Shown: positions 43,475 to 52,842, numbered from the stretch's first letter. The stretch is 64,000 nucleotides of DNA from CBDFNC01 sp965249895 (GCA_965249895.1 CBDFNC010000005.1:1178001-1242000); one strand, 5' to 3'. A program made the numbers and translations. Notes: generated by a model from the sequence alone, not told the origin.

Positions 43475-44308
43475 CCCATCAAACCTGGGTAACAAATTGG
43501 AGGGAGAAATCTGAGGAGATAAGGTCTGCTATTTGAGATAATCACTTCGCCAAAAACAACAACCAAAAAAGACAGAATGCCGATACTAAACCGAACACCA
43601 CTTAGCTCCTCAGATAAACTCGATCTTCTCGCAAAGAGCTGCATTTTACAAGCCCATGGTGATGTCACCGCCTTATCTGACGAATTCAAGATATCCCGCA
43701 AGGCCGTCTACACCGCCCGCGGTGCTGCCCAGGCAGCCTTCGACGCCCTCGTCAAAACGCAAAGTGCGCCGGATTGTATCGCGACGCTTGATGTGGATGT
43801 GCCACACCTGCGCCGCAGTATTGTCGCGTTAACCATCACCGCCCCCAATTCCATTCGCAGTATTGAAGCGCTCATTCCTCTGCTATATCCCGGCTGCAAA
43901 GTCAGCTACGGCTATATCCAAGGGGTCATTGCCGAGGCGCAAAAAAATGCCGCCGATTTCAACCGAACGGTGCCATTATCCGCCATCCAGAGCGGAGCTG
44001 TGGATGAGATGTTCAGCCAGGGCGACCCTGTGCTGGCGGGTGTTGACCTGGATACCGGCTACCTGTTCTGCCTGTCTCACGAGCTACAGCGTGATGCTAA
44101 AACCTGGGCCAGAGTACTCCAACAGGCTGCTGCGCAGGGGATGGTGCCAAAACACATCATCAAAGACGGCGCCAAGGGGATAGCCGCAGGTGTCACAACG
44201 GTTTTCGAACAGGCACAGCAACGTGATGATATTTTTCATGCCCTGTATATCGCTGCCAAGGCGGTGCGCAGGGTTGAGCAACGTGCTTACTATTACATTG
44301 CCCAGTAA
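43472..44308 (+). pseudogene. Putative transposase, copy 3 (3' truncated)
   Basis: The leader (43472-43576) is almost identical to that of copy 1. The gene from 43577 follows copy 1 for 243 residues up to EQRAYYYIAQ, where a TAA occurs at the point at which copy 1 continues with EEKAYQ. From there the sequence (AAAACTGGACATCC onwards) is unrelated. More than half the protein, including the final Glu region, is lost. Copy 3 is closer to copy 1 than copy 2 is in most of its length. Confidence 0.85.
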
Positions 44309-44518
44309 AAAACTGGACATCCATATTTTTCAGGCCCCAATTTAAACCAACAAAATGGCGATAACTCAACTTTGTTAAGATGCCACGTCAAAAACTGTTT
44401 GATTTCAGGGGGAATGGTTAAGAATCGACAGTACCAACGCATTTATCTGCGTTTAAGGCGTGACTGGGCTAGCTTAATGAATAATTAGCTTGTTGGGTTG
44501 TTTCGATGTTTTCTTGCG

Positions 44519-45526
44519 CTATCCAGATTGGTAAAGCCGGTCACATGCCGAATGGCCTTTTATCCAGTGCTGCCCAACCTGGTGACTGAGTGCGGTTATT
44601 GCTTCCCAGGTGCCTGCAGCACTGCCAAATGAGCGACTAAAGTGCTGTACTGTCATTACCCAGGATTCATGCGGGACAAGCAGGTTTTCCAATAGCTTTG
44701 GTGTCTCTTCCGATATGTAACCTGCTTTGTCTTCTCGGATAGCTCGGCCTGTCCAATCTGTGAGGTAAAGGTACTCCTTGAAGTCAAAAGGAATTTCTCT
44801 ATCCGTGTCATTCTTTGAGCGGGTAAAAGGCAACAAAAAATGGCTTCTTTCTGCTCCCTGGTCCGCGCACTGCTTATCATTCGCTGCCTTCCAGTCGCCA
44901 ATTCGTTCATGGATTGAGGTAAATTCCTCTTCTTCCACGGAATCACACAAGCCAGCCCTGATTGGGTTTAAATCCACATAAACCATACAGGCCAATAATG
45001 CCGTCTCGTCCATCAGTGCCTGGCTTCTGAATCTGCCTTCCCAAAACCGCCCTTTGCATTTATCTTCCTTGTTTGCTTCCCTGGCAATGTGTTCATTCAG
45101 GCAACGCATAAACCAACTGATATCCCCTAACCGTTCACGCCAAATATTCACCAGTTTCCTGGCCGCATCAACTTCAGCTTCACTTTTTGTTTGACCGGAT
45201 TGCCAACGTGCAACCAGCACATGAATGGCAAACAACTTGCCCTACCGTTCGATAACAGCCTCATCAGAAAGCTGTTTATTTCCTGCTAAATCAACCCGTA
45301 AGATGACATGGTAATGATTGCTCATAACAGCGTAGGCACAGACGTCTATCGAGAATAAACCAGCAAGAAAGCGGATCCGGTTTACTACCCAGGGTTTTCT
45401 GTGTTCATAAGAGCGATTAGCATATTTGTCGTAGCCACATAAGAAAGCTCGACGAACACACCTGGCGACACAGTGATAGAAGGGGGTTGATTCAGGGTGG
45501 ATTAAGCGGGATCTGGCAACAGTCAT
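44519..45526 (-). pseudogene. REP-associated tyrosine transposase (RAYT), interrupted by one stop codon
   Basis: The N-terminal part (from ATG 45526) reads MTVARSRLIHPESTPFYHCV, CRRAFLCG-like VRRAFLCG, and YAVMSNHYHVILRVD, the HUH nuclease motif of IS200-like Y1 transposases. After EAVIER an in-frame TAG (45242-45244) stands where relatives have Trp; the same frame continues GKLFAIHVLVARWQ, then KCKGRFWEGRFRSQALMDET and AYVDLNPIRAG-like VYVDLNPIRAGL, typical for RAYTs. One base change (TGG to TAG) accounts for the break. RAYTs mobilise REP palindromes, and a REP-like array lies directly upstream of this gene (45581-45770). Confidence 0.85.
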
Positions 45527-45580
45527 AGAGCCTCCGACTTACAACAGCCATCAGCTAATTATGGGCTGTGATTTTCGTTG

Positions 45581-45770
45581 CCACAATACTTCAATATTGT
45601 GGGTGTCCGAGATTGAGTGACGCGAGATTGAGTGGATGTCCGAGATTTCGCGAGATTTCGAGATTGCGCGATATTTCAATATTGTGGGTGTCCGAGATTG
45701 AGATTCTTGTGGGTGTCCGAGATTGTGCGCGAGATTGTGCGAGATTGGGATTCCTTGGGATTCCCGGATT
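45581..45770. repeat. REP-like array beside the RAYT gene
   Basis: CCACAATA (45581-45588) and TATTGTGG (45595-45602) form a hairpin. The unit GTGGGTGTCCGAGATTG occurs at 45599, 45684 and 45709, with a variant GTGGATGTCCGAGATTT at 45632, and many shorter GCGAGATT(G/T) units between them. A related inverted sequence is found at 54423. The spacing is irregular and units are imperfect, so this is not a CRISPR array. Confidence 0.8.
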
Positions 45771-45818
45771 AACCCATACGGAAACCTTATTACGCTCCCC
45801 AACCCCGTGAGCAAATGA

Positions 45819-45855
45819 TTGACACTCGCGAAAATAAATGGTAATTATTCTCAAT
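45819..45855 (+). promoter_or_regulatory. nik promoter with overlapping Fur-box-like site
   Basis: TTGACA (45819-45824) is followed after 17 bases by TAATTA (45842-45847), a plausible sigma-70 promoter about 45 bp before nikA. AATGGTAATTATTCTCAAT (45837-45855) overlaps the -10; read on the other strand it is ATTGAGAATAATTACCATT, close to known Fur boxes such as ATTGAGAATAATTATCATT. No GTATGA-N16-TCATAC NikR pair is seen. Confidence 0.6.
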
Positions 45856-45890
45856 AATGATACCTTATAACATAACGATATAGAGTGATA

Positions 45891-47447
45891 ATGAACATAA
45901 TGCGTTTAATGATGCTGACCATGCTGCTATTGCTGCCTCCCCTGGCCCAAGCTGATATCAAGTTCTCTTGGTCAGTTAATGCAGGTCCACTCAATCCTCA
46001 TCAAACCACTCCCAACCAAATGTATGCCCAAGCTATGGTCTATGAGTCTCTGGTTCGTTATGCCGAAGGTGGTAAAATCATTCCCTGGTTAGCAAAACAC
46101 TGGGAAATTTCAGAAGATGGAGTGCGTTATCGTTTCTTTCTACGCCAGGATGTAAAGTTTTCTAATGGTGAAAAATTTAATGCGCAGGCAGTGAAATTAA
46201 ACCTGGAGCAAGTTATTGCTAATATTGAAAAACATCGTTGGTTAGAGCTAATCAACCAAATTGACCACCTCGATGTCATTGATGAATTCACCCTTGATTT
46301 ACACCTTAAATCCCCCTATTACCCCACCCTGCAGGAACTCACTTTAGTTCGACCCGTTCGCTTTATGGCGCCCTCGGCTATGCCAGACAAGGGGCATACG
46401 GGCCAGGGTATTAAGGCACCGATAGGTACAGGACCATGGGTGTTGGCTGAATCCGTCCTGGGTGTCAAAGATGTATTCAAACAAAATCCGCATTATTGGG
46501 GTAAAAAGCCAGGGGCGGAACAGGTTGAAGTGGCGGTAATAGCTGACCCTAACGCAAGGGTGCTCGCATTTGAAAGTGGCATGATTAACCTGATTTACGG
46601 TTTGGAGGGGCAAATTTCTCCCGACAGCTTCGCCCGACTCAGTAAGCAGAAAGATTTACAAACCGATTTATCCCAGCCCTTATTAACCCGCCTTATCGCC
46701 ATGAATACGGCTCAGTCAGCCACTAAAGAGCGCGCCGTGCGCCTTGCCATCAATCACACTATTGACCGCAAAGCGATAGCAGAAGGCATTTTCTATGGCA
46801 TAGAGACGCCTGCCCATACCATATTCCCCGAGAATGTGCCCTATGCAAATATTGGCCTTGGTGAGTACAAACGTGATTTGGACTATGCTAGAAAGTTACT
46901 GCAAGATTCCGGCTGGAAGGATTCAGGGAGCAATACCTATCGCAAAAAAGACGGGCAACCGCTAAAAGTTGAACTGGTTTATCATGGTCACGATGCCAAC
47001 CAAAAGGCGATAGCCGAAGTATTACAAGCTAATTTAAAGGAGATAGGGATTGAGCTGGTACTTGCGGCAGAAGAACGTAGTCGCTTTTATAGGCGACAGA
47101 AAGCCGGTGAGTTTGATTTGATCTTTAATAACACCTGGGGAGTGCCTTACGACCCGCATGCCTTTGTTAGTGGTATGCGTCGCCCATCGCACGCTGACTA
47201 TATGGCTCAGGCAGGCTTAGCAATGAAAGCAAGCATAGACGCCAATATCAATGCCGTCTTGACAAGCACAGATGAAACCCGGCGTAAGGAACTCTATCGT
47301 GACGTACTCTCTACCTTGCATGAACAAGCTGTATATCTGCCTATTAGCTACATGCGAGTCAGCGCGGTAGCGTCAGCTCAACTTGGCAATTTAGAAATAG
47401 GCAGCACTGTATTTGATATTCCATTTGAGCGGTTAAACCCACAATAA
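45891..47447 (+). CDS. nikA: Nickel ABC transporter substrate-binding protein NikA
   Basis: The product of about 518 residues has a signal peptide (MRLMMLTMLLLLPPLAQA) and follows E. coli NikA along its whole length: SWSVNAGPLNPHQTTPNQMY, LVRYAEGGKIIPWLAKHWEI, DVKFSNGEKFNAQ, RFMAPSAMPD, IKAPIGTGPWVL, LLTRLIAMNTAQS, FNNTWGVPYDPHAFVSGMRR and PSHADY (E. coli uses the His of PSHAD for nickel binding), and EQAVYLPISY. It delivers Ni, probably as a chelate, to NikBC. I start at ATG 45891 with GAG five bases upstream; a GTG two codons earlier is also in frame. First gene of nikABCDE. Confidence 0.92.
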   Translation: MNIMRLMMLTMLLLLPPLAQADIKFSWSVNAGPLNPHQTTPNQMYAQAMVYESLVRYAEGGKIIPWLAKHWEISEDGVRYRFFLRQDVKFSNGEKFNAQAVKLNLEQVIANIEKHRWLELINQIDHLDVIDEFTLDLHLKSPYYPTLQELTLVRPVRFMAPSAMPDKGHTGQGIKAPIGTGPWVLAESVLGVKDVFKQNPHYWGKKPGAEQVEVAVIADPNARVLAFESGMINLIYGLEGQISPDSFARLSKQKDLQTDLSQPLLTRLIAMNTAQSATKERAVRLAINHTIDRKAIAEGIFYGIETPAHTIFPENVPYANIGLGEYKRDLDYARKLLQDSGWKDSGSNTYRKKDGQPLKVELVYHGHDANQKAIAEVLQANLKEIGIELVLAAEERSRFYRRQKAGEFDLIFNNTWGVPYDPHAFVSGMRRPSHADYMAQAGLAMKASIDANINAVLTSTDETRRKELYRDVLSTLHEQAVYLPISYMRVSAVASAQLGNLEIGSTVFDIPFERLNPQ

Positions 47448-47514
47448 CCCCGTCAAACACTCCATGTATTACACCTTATTAACGGCCAGCCGCTTGGCTG
47501 GCAAAGGATAACCC

Positions 47515-48459
47515 ATGTTGGCTTTTATCGTACGTCGACTGTTACTCTTAATACCCCTGATGTGGGCAGTATCTCTCATCATTTTCCTGTTCTTACGTTT
47601 AAGTGGCACCGAACCTGCTCTTGCATATTTACGCGCCGCGAGTATTCCCCTGACGGATCAGTCGATTGCTGAAGCTGAACGCCACCTTGGTTTAGACAAA
47701 CCTATCTGGCAACAATACGGCGAATGGTTTACTAATGCGATACAACTTGATTTCGGTACCTCTTACATGACCGGACGTCCGGTACTGGACGATCTGTTAT
47801 ATTATCTCCCGGCAACACTACAACTTGCCTCCTTTGCTCTTTTAATGACCATAACACTATCCATTCCTTTAGCTGTGTGGGCAGCGAGATATCGCGATAA
47901 ATGGCCCGACTTTACAGTGCGAGGACTGGCATTTATTGGCGTTTCTATTCCCAACTTTTGGTTAGGTTTCTTACTGGTACTGCTTTTTTCCATACATCTG
48001 CGCTGGCTGCCGCCTATGGGATATGGCGGCCTCAGTCATATGTTGTTACCTGCCGTGGCCATCGCCTTTATGTCACTTTGTATTAATGCCCGTTTATTGC
48101 GCGCTAGCATGTTGGAAGTTAAAGGTCAGCGGCACGTTCGTTATGCCTTGATGCGCGGTATTCATCCTAGAAAAGTCGAACGTAATCATGTGCTGCGTAA
48201 CAGCCTACTGCCCATAGTAACTGCCGCCGGCATGCATATAGGTGAATTAATAGGCGGTTCTCTGGTGGTGGAAACTATTTTCAGTTGGCCTGGTGTGGGC
48301 CGATATGCAATCTCAGCCATCAGTAACAATGACTACCCAATTATTCAATGCTTTACCTTGATGATGACAACAATATTTATTCTCTGTAATTTAATAATCG
48401 ATATTCTGTATGCCTGGTTGGATCCTCGCATTCGTTTGGAGGCTGCATCATGCAACTAA
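47515..48459 (+). CDS. nikB: Nickel ABC transporter permease NikB
   Basis: The 314-residue inner-membrane protein has the DppB/NikB layout: a first helix in MLAFIVRRLLLLIPLMWAVS, the periplasmic loop with LGLDKPIWQQYGEWFTNAIQ and DFGTSYMTGRPV, then five further helices and the EAA-type loop MRGIHPRKVERNHVLRNSLL, ending GGSLVVETIFSWPGVGRYAI. It pairs with NikC, which overlaps its 3' end by 10 bp. A 67 bp spacer with AAAGGAT before the ATG separates it from nikA. Confidence 0.92.
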   Translation: MLAFIVRRLLLLIPLMWAVSLIIFLFLRLSGTEPALAYLRAASIPLTDQSIAEAERHLGLDKPIWQQYGEWFTNAIQLDFGTSYMTGRPVLDDLLYYLPATLQLASFALLMTITLSIPLAVWAARYRDKWPDFTVRGLAFIGVSIPNFWLGFLLVLLFSIHLRWLPPMGYGGLSHMLLPAVAIAFMSLCINARLLRASMLEVKGQRHVRYALMRGIHPRKVERNHVLRNSLLPIVTAAGMHIGELIGGSLVVETIFSWPGVGRYAISAISNNDYPIIQCFTLMMTTIFILCNLIIDILYAWLDPRIRLEAASCN

Positions 48460-49277
48460 TTCGTGACTTACCGTTAAGCGCGAGAATAGGTTCAATTGTG
48501 CTTACGCTATTATTATTTACTGCCATTTTTGCGCCCTGGATTATCCCTTTCGATCCTGATCAGATTGACCTAACCAAGCGTTTGCAGCCTAGTAGCAGCG
48601 AGCATTGGCTTGGGACAGATCACTTGGGTAGAGACATGTTTTCTCGTTTGTTGATGGCAGCTTCTGTCTCCTTGGGAGCCGTGTTTGTCACCCTTTTTCT
48701 TATGCTATTCATTGGCGTCGGCCTGGGCGGATTAGCAGGGTTTGTCGGTGGCCGGGTTGATCAGGTAATAATGCGTACTTGTGATGTGTTTATGACCTTT
48801 CCCACTGTCGTACTCGCGCTCTTTATGGTGGCCATATTAGGCACTGGCCTGGTTAACGTTATCATTGCCATTGCCGTTACGCATTGGGCCTGGTATGCCA
48901 GGATCTCACGCAGCCTGGTATTAAGTGTGCGACATAGTGATTATTTGCGCGCGGCAAAACTGGCGGGAGTACCTCCGTTTGCGCGTTTTCGCCAGCATAT
49001 ATTACCCGGTATTTTGGCTCAGCTTATGGTATTGGCCACTTTGGATATAGGTCATGTGATGTTACATGTCTCCGGCTTAAGCTTCCTTGGACTCGGAGTG
49101 CAATCGCCCACTCCTGAATGGGGCGTGATGATCAACGATGCACGGCAATTCATCTGGACAAACCCTATGCTGGTTATCTGGCCTGGACTGGCAATTCTTA
49201 TCAGTGTGATGGCGTTTAACTTGCTGGGTGACGCCCTCAGGGACAAACTCGACCCTAACCTGGAGCATAACGGATGA
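48450..49277 (+). CDS. nikC: Nickel ABC transporter permease NikC
   Basis: The 275-residue permease has an N-terminal helix (IGSIVLTLLLFTAIFAPWII), the DppC/NikC signature SEHWLGTDHLGRDMFSRLLM, the helices of the BPD domain, the EAA loop with RAAKLAGVPPFARFRQHILP, and the terminal LGVQSPTPEWGVMINDARQF with NLLGDALRDKLDP. It overlaps nikB by 10 bp and nikD by 4 bp, indicating translational coupling in one operon. Confidence 0.92.
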   Translation: MQLIRDLPLSARIGSIVLTLLLFTAIFAPWIIPFDPDQIDLTKRLQPSSSEHWLGTDHLGRDMFSRLLMAASVSLGAVFVTLFLMLFIGVGLGGLAGFVGGRVDQVIMRTCDVFMTFPTVVLALFMVAILGTGLVNVIIAIAVTHWAWYARISRSLVLSVRHSDYLRAAKLAGVPPFARFRQHILPGILAQLMVLATLDIGHVMLHVSGLSFLGLGVQSPTPEWGVMINDARQFIWTNPMLVIWPGLAILISVMAFNLLGDALRDKLDPNLEHNG

Positions 49278-50032
49278 AACTCGAACTGATAGATTTGTGG
49301 GTTTCAACCCCGGAAGTAAACCTGGTTAAAGGTATTAACCTAACCATAGAATCTGGCTCTACACTGGCGCTGGTTGGCGCAAGTGGCTCTGGTAAATCGG
49401 TAACCTGCTCCGCTATTTTCGATCTGCTCGCCCCCGGATTAAAACGCAGTGGCAAAATCCTGTTAGATGGAAAACCAGCCGACCTCAGTCAGCAACGAGG
49501 GCGAAATATAACCAGCATTATGCAAAACCCGGCCAGTGCATTTAACCCTCTGCAAACCATGCGACAACACGGCTTTGAAACCTTAGTCGCCAGTGGCCAA
49601 GGGAAAGATCTATCCCTATTGGCTCAAGCTATGCAGGATGCAGGCTTGGAGGACTGGAAAAGAGTGCTTGGCCTCTATCCGTTTCAAATGAGTGGCGGCA
49701 TGTTGCAAAGGATGATGTTGGCGCTGGCACTGGTAAGCCAGGCGCCGTTACTCATAGCTGATGAACCGACCACAGACTTGGATTTACTCGTTCAGTCCCG
49801 CATATTGCAACGCCTTGAAAGCATAACCACAGAACGCGCTCTCGGCGTACTTCTGGTTACTCATGATTTTGGTGTCGTAGCTCGACTAGCCGATAGAGTC
49901 GCGGTTATGGCTGAAGGTGAAATAGTGGAATACGCAAGTGTCAGTAAGATTTTTTCTCAGCCAAAACACCCGGTGACCCGGTCCTTGCTCAACGCTCACC
50001 TCTCACTCTATAAGGAGACTGTTAGTGGCTAA
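49274..50032 (+). CDS. nikD: Nickel ABC transporter ATP-binding protein NikD
   Basis: The 252-residue ATPase has Walker A GASGSGKSVTC, a Q-loop in SIMQNPASAFNPLQTM, the signature FQMSGGMLQRMMLALALVSQ, Walker B LLIADEPTTDLD and the switch His in LVTHDFGVVARLADR. The SGGMLQR variant of the signature is typical of NikD. Its ATG overlaps the nikC stop codon (ATGA). It energises uptake with NikE. Confidence 0.92.
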   Translation: MKLELIDLWVSTPEVNLVKGINLTIESGSTLALVGASGSGKSVTCSAIFDLLAPGLKRSGKILLDGKPADLSQQRGRNITSIMQNPASAFNPLQTMRQHGFETLVASGQGKDLSLLAQAMQDAGLEDWKRVLGLYPFQMSGGMLQRMMLALALVSQAPLLIADEPTTDLDLLVQSRILQRLESITTERALGVLLVTHDFGVVARLADRVAVMAEGEIVEYASVSKIFSQPKHPVTRSLLNAHLSLYKETVSG

Positions 50033-50867
50033 ATTTATGCAGGTAAGACAGCTTAAAAAAGTGTATCAAGAGCAAGCGTTTTTGGGCAAAAAAAGCGCCA
50101 CAACTGTACTGAGGAATATACAGCTTACAATGGAACTGGGGGAATCCCTCGCCCTGGTCGGTGCAAGTGGTAGCGGTAAAAGTACCTTGTGCAGATTAAT
50201 GTTGGGCTTGGAGTCCGCCACCAGCGGCGATGTGTTATGGCAGGGGAAGATGATGAGTCAATTCCGGCCGCAAGACTGGCAGTGGTTTCGCCAGCAGGTG
50301 CAATTGGTTTTTCAGGACTCTATTGCCGCCGTCAACCCAAGGCAGACCATCTGCCAAGTATTGGCTGAACCTTTACGGTATTTGCGCGGATTATCTGCAC
50401 AACAAATTCAACAAGAAAGTGAGTTACTAATGGCGCAGGTAGGGTTAAACGCGGACATTTTATCTCGCCGTGCCGGCCAGCTCAGTGGCGGGCAGTTACA
50501 ACGTATCTGCATTGCGAGGGCATTAGCCGCAAAACCAAAACTGATTGCGCTTGACGAATCACTGTCCAGCTTAGACTTAGTACTACAAGAACAGATCATT
50601 GATTTGCTGAAACGTGTTCAAAAAGAACACAATACTGCTTTCCTGTTGGTTACCCATGATCTGCGCTTAGTGAATAAATTCTGTCAACGGGTTGTGGTTC
50701 TCGACCAGGGTAATATTGTCGAGGACAGGGCTGCTGACAATTCTGCCCCCTGGCAAAGTGAAATGGGAAAATTGTTGAACAACGCCATTCTCCCTGCAAT
50801 GCCTGTATATGACAGTGCTACACAGAAAAAAACAGTAGAAAGAGCAAGGCTTAGTGCACTCTTTTAG
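50025..50867 (+). CDS. nikE: Nickel ABC transporter ATP-binding protein NikE
   Basis: The 280-residue ATPase has Walker A GASGSGKSTLCRLMLGLE, LVFQDSIAAVNPRQTICQVL, the signature QLSGGQLQRICIARALA, Walker B LIALDESLSSLDLVLQ and LLVTHDLRLV. DESLSSLD rather than DEPTS.LD is the NikE-type sequence. It starts with GTG 8 bp inside nikD; an ATG four codons later (50037) is an alternative. Last gene of the operon; no clear terminator follows and a 60-bp gene remnant begins 14 bp after its stop. Confidence 0.92.
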   Translation: MAKFMQVRQLKKVYQEQAFLGKKSATTVLRNIQLTMELGESLALVGASGSGKSTLCRLMLGLESATSGDVLWQGKMMSQFRPQDWQWFRQQVQLVFQDSIAAVNPRQTICQVLAEPLRYLRGLSAQQIQQESELLMAQVGLNADILSRRAGQLSGGQLQRICIARALAAKPKLIALDESLSSLDLVLQEQIIDLLKRVQKEHNTAFLLVTHDLRLVNKFCQRVVVLDQGNIVEDRAADNSAPWQSEMGKLLNNAILPAMPVYDSATQKKTVERARLSALF

Positions 50868-50881
50868 ATGTCGAATAGCAG

Positions 50882-50941
50882 GCGGTTAAACACTTAAGAA
50901 CTGACATTGTTGAAACTAACTTTGCATTTTCGGTTGAATAA
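50882..50941 (+). pseudogene. C-terminal scrap of a DUF1330 gene
   Basis: The plus strand reads AVKHLRTDIVETNFAFSVE and stop, matching the end of the intact DUF1330 protein at 57291-57605 (AIKHLRTDIVETNFSFAVD). The similarity continues past both stops for about 35 bp (TTTAAGTCGAGGAG). This is a partial duplicate or a relic of a second copy of that operon. Confidence 0.8.
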
Positions 50942-51766
50942 AAAACAGCGTGATCACTTTAAGTCGAGGAGAGGCAGGATCTCCAATTTAATTGGGTGTA
51001 GTTCTTCTAAATCGACGAACTTCATTGTTCGCTCACATTAGCTCGCAAGCGACCATAGAGCCGCTGCTTGGATTGTTGCTTATGGAACGTAAGATTGGAA
51101 GTCTCCGCTTGACTTCAAAGAGTGTAGCTTTAATACCGCCTCAGCCACTTGCAGACTCCAGCGAGCACCTGTGATATCCAACCGGTCGTTGATAAGGTGG
51201 CGGCAAGCGCCTTCTAACAGATCTGGATACCTGAGTATCCAACGGCCAATGGTTCGGGGATGAAGAACGGGGTTTTAGGTTGGGTTTCGGCCTACTGGCG
51301 ATAGATGATCTGGAAACTGCGCTGCAAAAAATATCCACGCTGTTCCATTGAGTAGTGCATTTTTCGCCTGCAGGGTGAAGGGACGTCACACCTTGTAGAT
51401 ACTGGTTGAGCTGGTTCTTAGCTAATATCGGTTAAATGTCACCAGTAGCCATCCGGGTTAGAGAGTATTGGTCCTTGCTAAAAGTCCGCTAGTGAGAGCA
51501 AGCTGACGTTTAGCAACGGGATTTCTGGCAACTGCTCTGTACCGAAAACTCCCAACCCTGCGATAGCAGCAGGTAACAATACATCAAAAATGTCAATCTA
51601 GATTGCAATACGCGGTACGGTTTTAAAGGCGCCGTTTTTAAAAGCTGCAGAGAAGGTAAAATATGGGAAATGTAAAAATGCCGTCCGGCTTGTTTATTGT
51701 TAACAGCTAAGGCATTCTGAAAGTCGTTGAATTATCAACAGCTCCAAGAACTTGAACGGAATTTTA
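50942..51766. other. Degenerate region between nikE and the AraC gene
   Basis: Apart from the DUF1330 scrap continuing to about 50975 and the ISKra4-type remnant at 51085-51260, I see no gene. The part from 51500 to 51766 is AT-rich and is probably the promoter region of the AraC gene. Confidence 0.4.
51085..51260 (-). pseudogene. ISKra4-type transposase C-terminal remnant
   Basis: Minus-strand translation gives RWILRYPDLLEGACRHLIND then RLDITGARWSLQVAEAVLKL and HSLKSSGDFQSY before a stop. EGACRHL..DR...TGARW...GAEA.LKLR....GD is the C-terminal signature of ISKra4-family transposases. No upstream domain remains in a readable frame. Confidence 0.7.
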
Positions 51767-52822
51767 ATGCTCGCTATTCCATTGCCTTTTGTCGTGTCAC
51801 TGCTGCTTTTGGTCATCGCCATTCTTCTGTTACCCAAACACCCTACTGAGGGTAAAGCGCCCTTTTTGTTCATTATTCTCTGCGCAGTAAGTACAGCTGT
51901 GGTGGGGCTGCGCTGGACGTTTGATGTGGCAATTTTCAGGTTTATCCAGCCGATTTTTGCGTCACTTCTACCGGTAACAGCCTGGTATTGTTTTGCCAAA
52001 GCACACCGTTCAGAGCGCTTTTCGCCATTGCACTGGGTGGGGCCAATTGTTATTACTGCGTGTTCTTTTGGCTATCAGATCTGGCTGGAAGCGATTGATA
52101 TCATTCTGACCGCGCTTTACCTAGGCTACGGCGCCTTACTGATTCGCTCTTCATTCGTAATGCCGGAAGAAGTCCGGCTTTCTAATATTGAACGGGTGGC
52201 CCTTGCCGAGCGTGTTGCAGGTGTCATGCTGCTTGTGTCAGCCTGTATTGACGGAGCGCTGTCGTTTGATTTTCTGCTGTATGAGGGTGAACATACGACA
52301 TACATTTTATCGCTCAGCTATCTTCTTCTTATTCCGGCCGTGGTTGCTACTGTACTCATTGCCGGCATAAGTACGTTCCGCGCGGAGGCTGAGGCATCGC
52401 AAGACTCCCAGCCAAACGCACCAACAGATGATACTATCGCTTCGCCCTCGAAAAGTGCAAAATTGACAGAACAGGATGCCCAGTACATCGTAAGAAAAAT
52501 TGACACACTGATGCAGCAAAAAGAAGCGTTCCGTGACCCGAATTTAACGCTGGGCCATTTGTCGCGAAAAATCACTATTCCCGCTCGACAAGTTTCCATG
52601 GCCGTCAACCAAGTCCATGGTCAAAACATTTCGAAAATGCTGAACGAGTATCGGATCACTCACGCCAAAAGGCTACTTATTACCAGCGAAGAAAGTGTCA
52701 CCGAGATCTACCTAAGTTCCGGCTTTCAGAGCAAATCCAACTTCAACCGTGAATTTGCACGTATCACAGGGCAAACCCCCAGCGCATATAGGCGCGATGC
52801 TTCGGCACCTTGCGAGAAATAA
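51767..52822 (+). CDS. Membrane-associated AraC-family regulator
   Basis: The product of about 351 residues has six or seven hydrophobic helices in its first 215 residues (PLPFVVSLLLLVIAILLLPK, FLFIILCAVSTAVVG, WVGPIVITACSFGYQIWL, TYILSLSYLLLIPAVVATVL), a polar linker, then the AraC DNA-binding domain (NLTLGHLSRKITIPARQVSM, AVNQVHGQNISKMLNEYRIT, VTEIYLSSGFQSKSNFNREF, TGQTPSAYRR). This membrane-sensor plus AraC layout is known but of unknown ligand. ATG 51767 is preferred; a TTG five codons earlier is in frame. It converges on the secreted hydrolase gene, with a hairpin terminator between. Confidence 0.85.
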   Translation: MLAIPLPFVVSLLLLVIAILLLPKHPTEGKAPFLFIILCAVSTAVVGLRWTFDVAIFRFIQPIFASLLPVTAWYCFAKAHRSERFSPLHWVGPIVITACSFGYQIWLEAIDIILTALYLGYGALLIRSSFVMPEEVRLSNIERVALAERVAGVMLLVSACIDGALSFDFLLYEGEHTTYILSLSYLLLIPAVVATVLIAGISTFRAEAEASQDSQPNAPTDDTIASPSKSAKLTEQDAQYIVRKIDTLMQQKEAFRDPNLTLGHLSRKITIPARQVSMAVNQVHGQNISKMLNEYRITHAKRLLITSEESVTEIYLSSGFQSKSNFNREFARITGQTPSAYRRDASAPCEK

Positions 52823-52842
52823 TCACACAGGCTCAATACCGG

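Noticed and set aside
45581..45770. Regular-looking repeats that might be a CRISPR array
   Set aside because: Units vary in length and sequence, spacers are not uniform, and no cas gene is near; the hairpin and RAYT neighbour point to REP elements.
51141..51389. 82-codon minus-strand frame after nikE
   Set aside because: Another frame of the same stretch clearly carries the ISKra4-type remnant; this one lacks family-like residues.
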